From assembly GCA_031258335.1 (NCBI GenBank), contig JAIRMY010000032.1, positions 1 through 6,062 of the forward strand: DNA of 6,062 nucleotides, read 5' to 3'. The position numbers were made by a program, and so were the translations under genes. Below the pieces are notes generated by a model. It saw only the letters and a list, made by a program, of their open reading frames with translations. It was not told the DNA's origin and searched no databases. Each line of letters starts with the position of its first letter. The first letter of the stretch is position 1. Shown in pieces: positions 6,050 through 6,062 of this stretch. Source of the DNA: Spirochaetaceae bacterium (GTDB lineage: Bacteria; Spirochaetota; Spirochaetia; Treponematales; Breznakiellaceae).

Positions 6050-6062
6050 TGAAAAACCCTGG

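Noticed and set aside
6050..6062. Possible -10 promoter element upstream of the operon
   Set aside because: Only 13 bases remain beyond the dyad and none gives a convincing -10 hexamer with a -35 partner. The promoter is probably outside the window.

Overview
The window comes from a bacterium with an outer membrane. A signal-peptide-bearing protein with beta-barrel-like sequence heads an operon that also encodes a periplasmic binding protein, an inner-membrane permease and an ATPase. The barrel-like protein has stretches such as VWVKPVDWLRVDAGS that remind me of large outer-membrane families in spirochaetes of the Treponema group. That placement is only a weak guess, and no rRNA, tRNA or universal marker gene is present to test it.

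Left part (about 1-1726, + strand): the 3' two-thirds or less of a large restriction-modification gene. The reading frame is already open at base 2. The visible protein starts just before the adenine-methyltransferase motif NPPY, then runs through a target-recognition region and a C-terminal domain typical of single-polypeptide (type ISP, LlaGI/LlaBIII-like) enzymes. The nuclease, helicase and methyltransferase motif I expected for that family would lie upstream of the window. The recognition region is clearly more AT-rich than the rest of the gene.

Junction (about 1714-1751): the restriction-modification gene and the transport operon converge with 16 bases between their stop codons. The junction is an imperfect palindrome that contains both stop codons at matching positions. 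It overlaps three degenerate 7-base repeats.

Right part (1743-6020, all - strand): a compact four-gene operon read right to left. It runs outer-membrane protein, periplasmic binding protein, FecCD/BtuC-type permease, FecE/BtuD-type ATPase, with gaps of 19, 6 and 5 bases. Together these form a complete import route for an iron complex, haem or cobalamin-like ligand. The binding protein captures it in the periplasm, and the permease and ATPase move it across the inner membrane. The first gene may be the outer-membrane entry channel, although it is too short to be an ordinary TonB-dependent receptor. Two short perfect inverted repeats bracket the start codon of this first gene, one around its ribosome-binding site and one in codons 7-14. 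They are the best regulatory candidates in the window. Nothing else appears between the genes, and no intergenic stretch is longer than about 40 bases.
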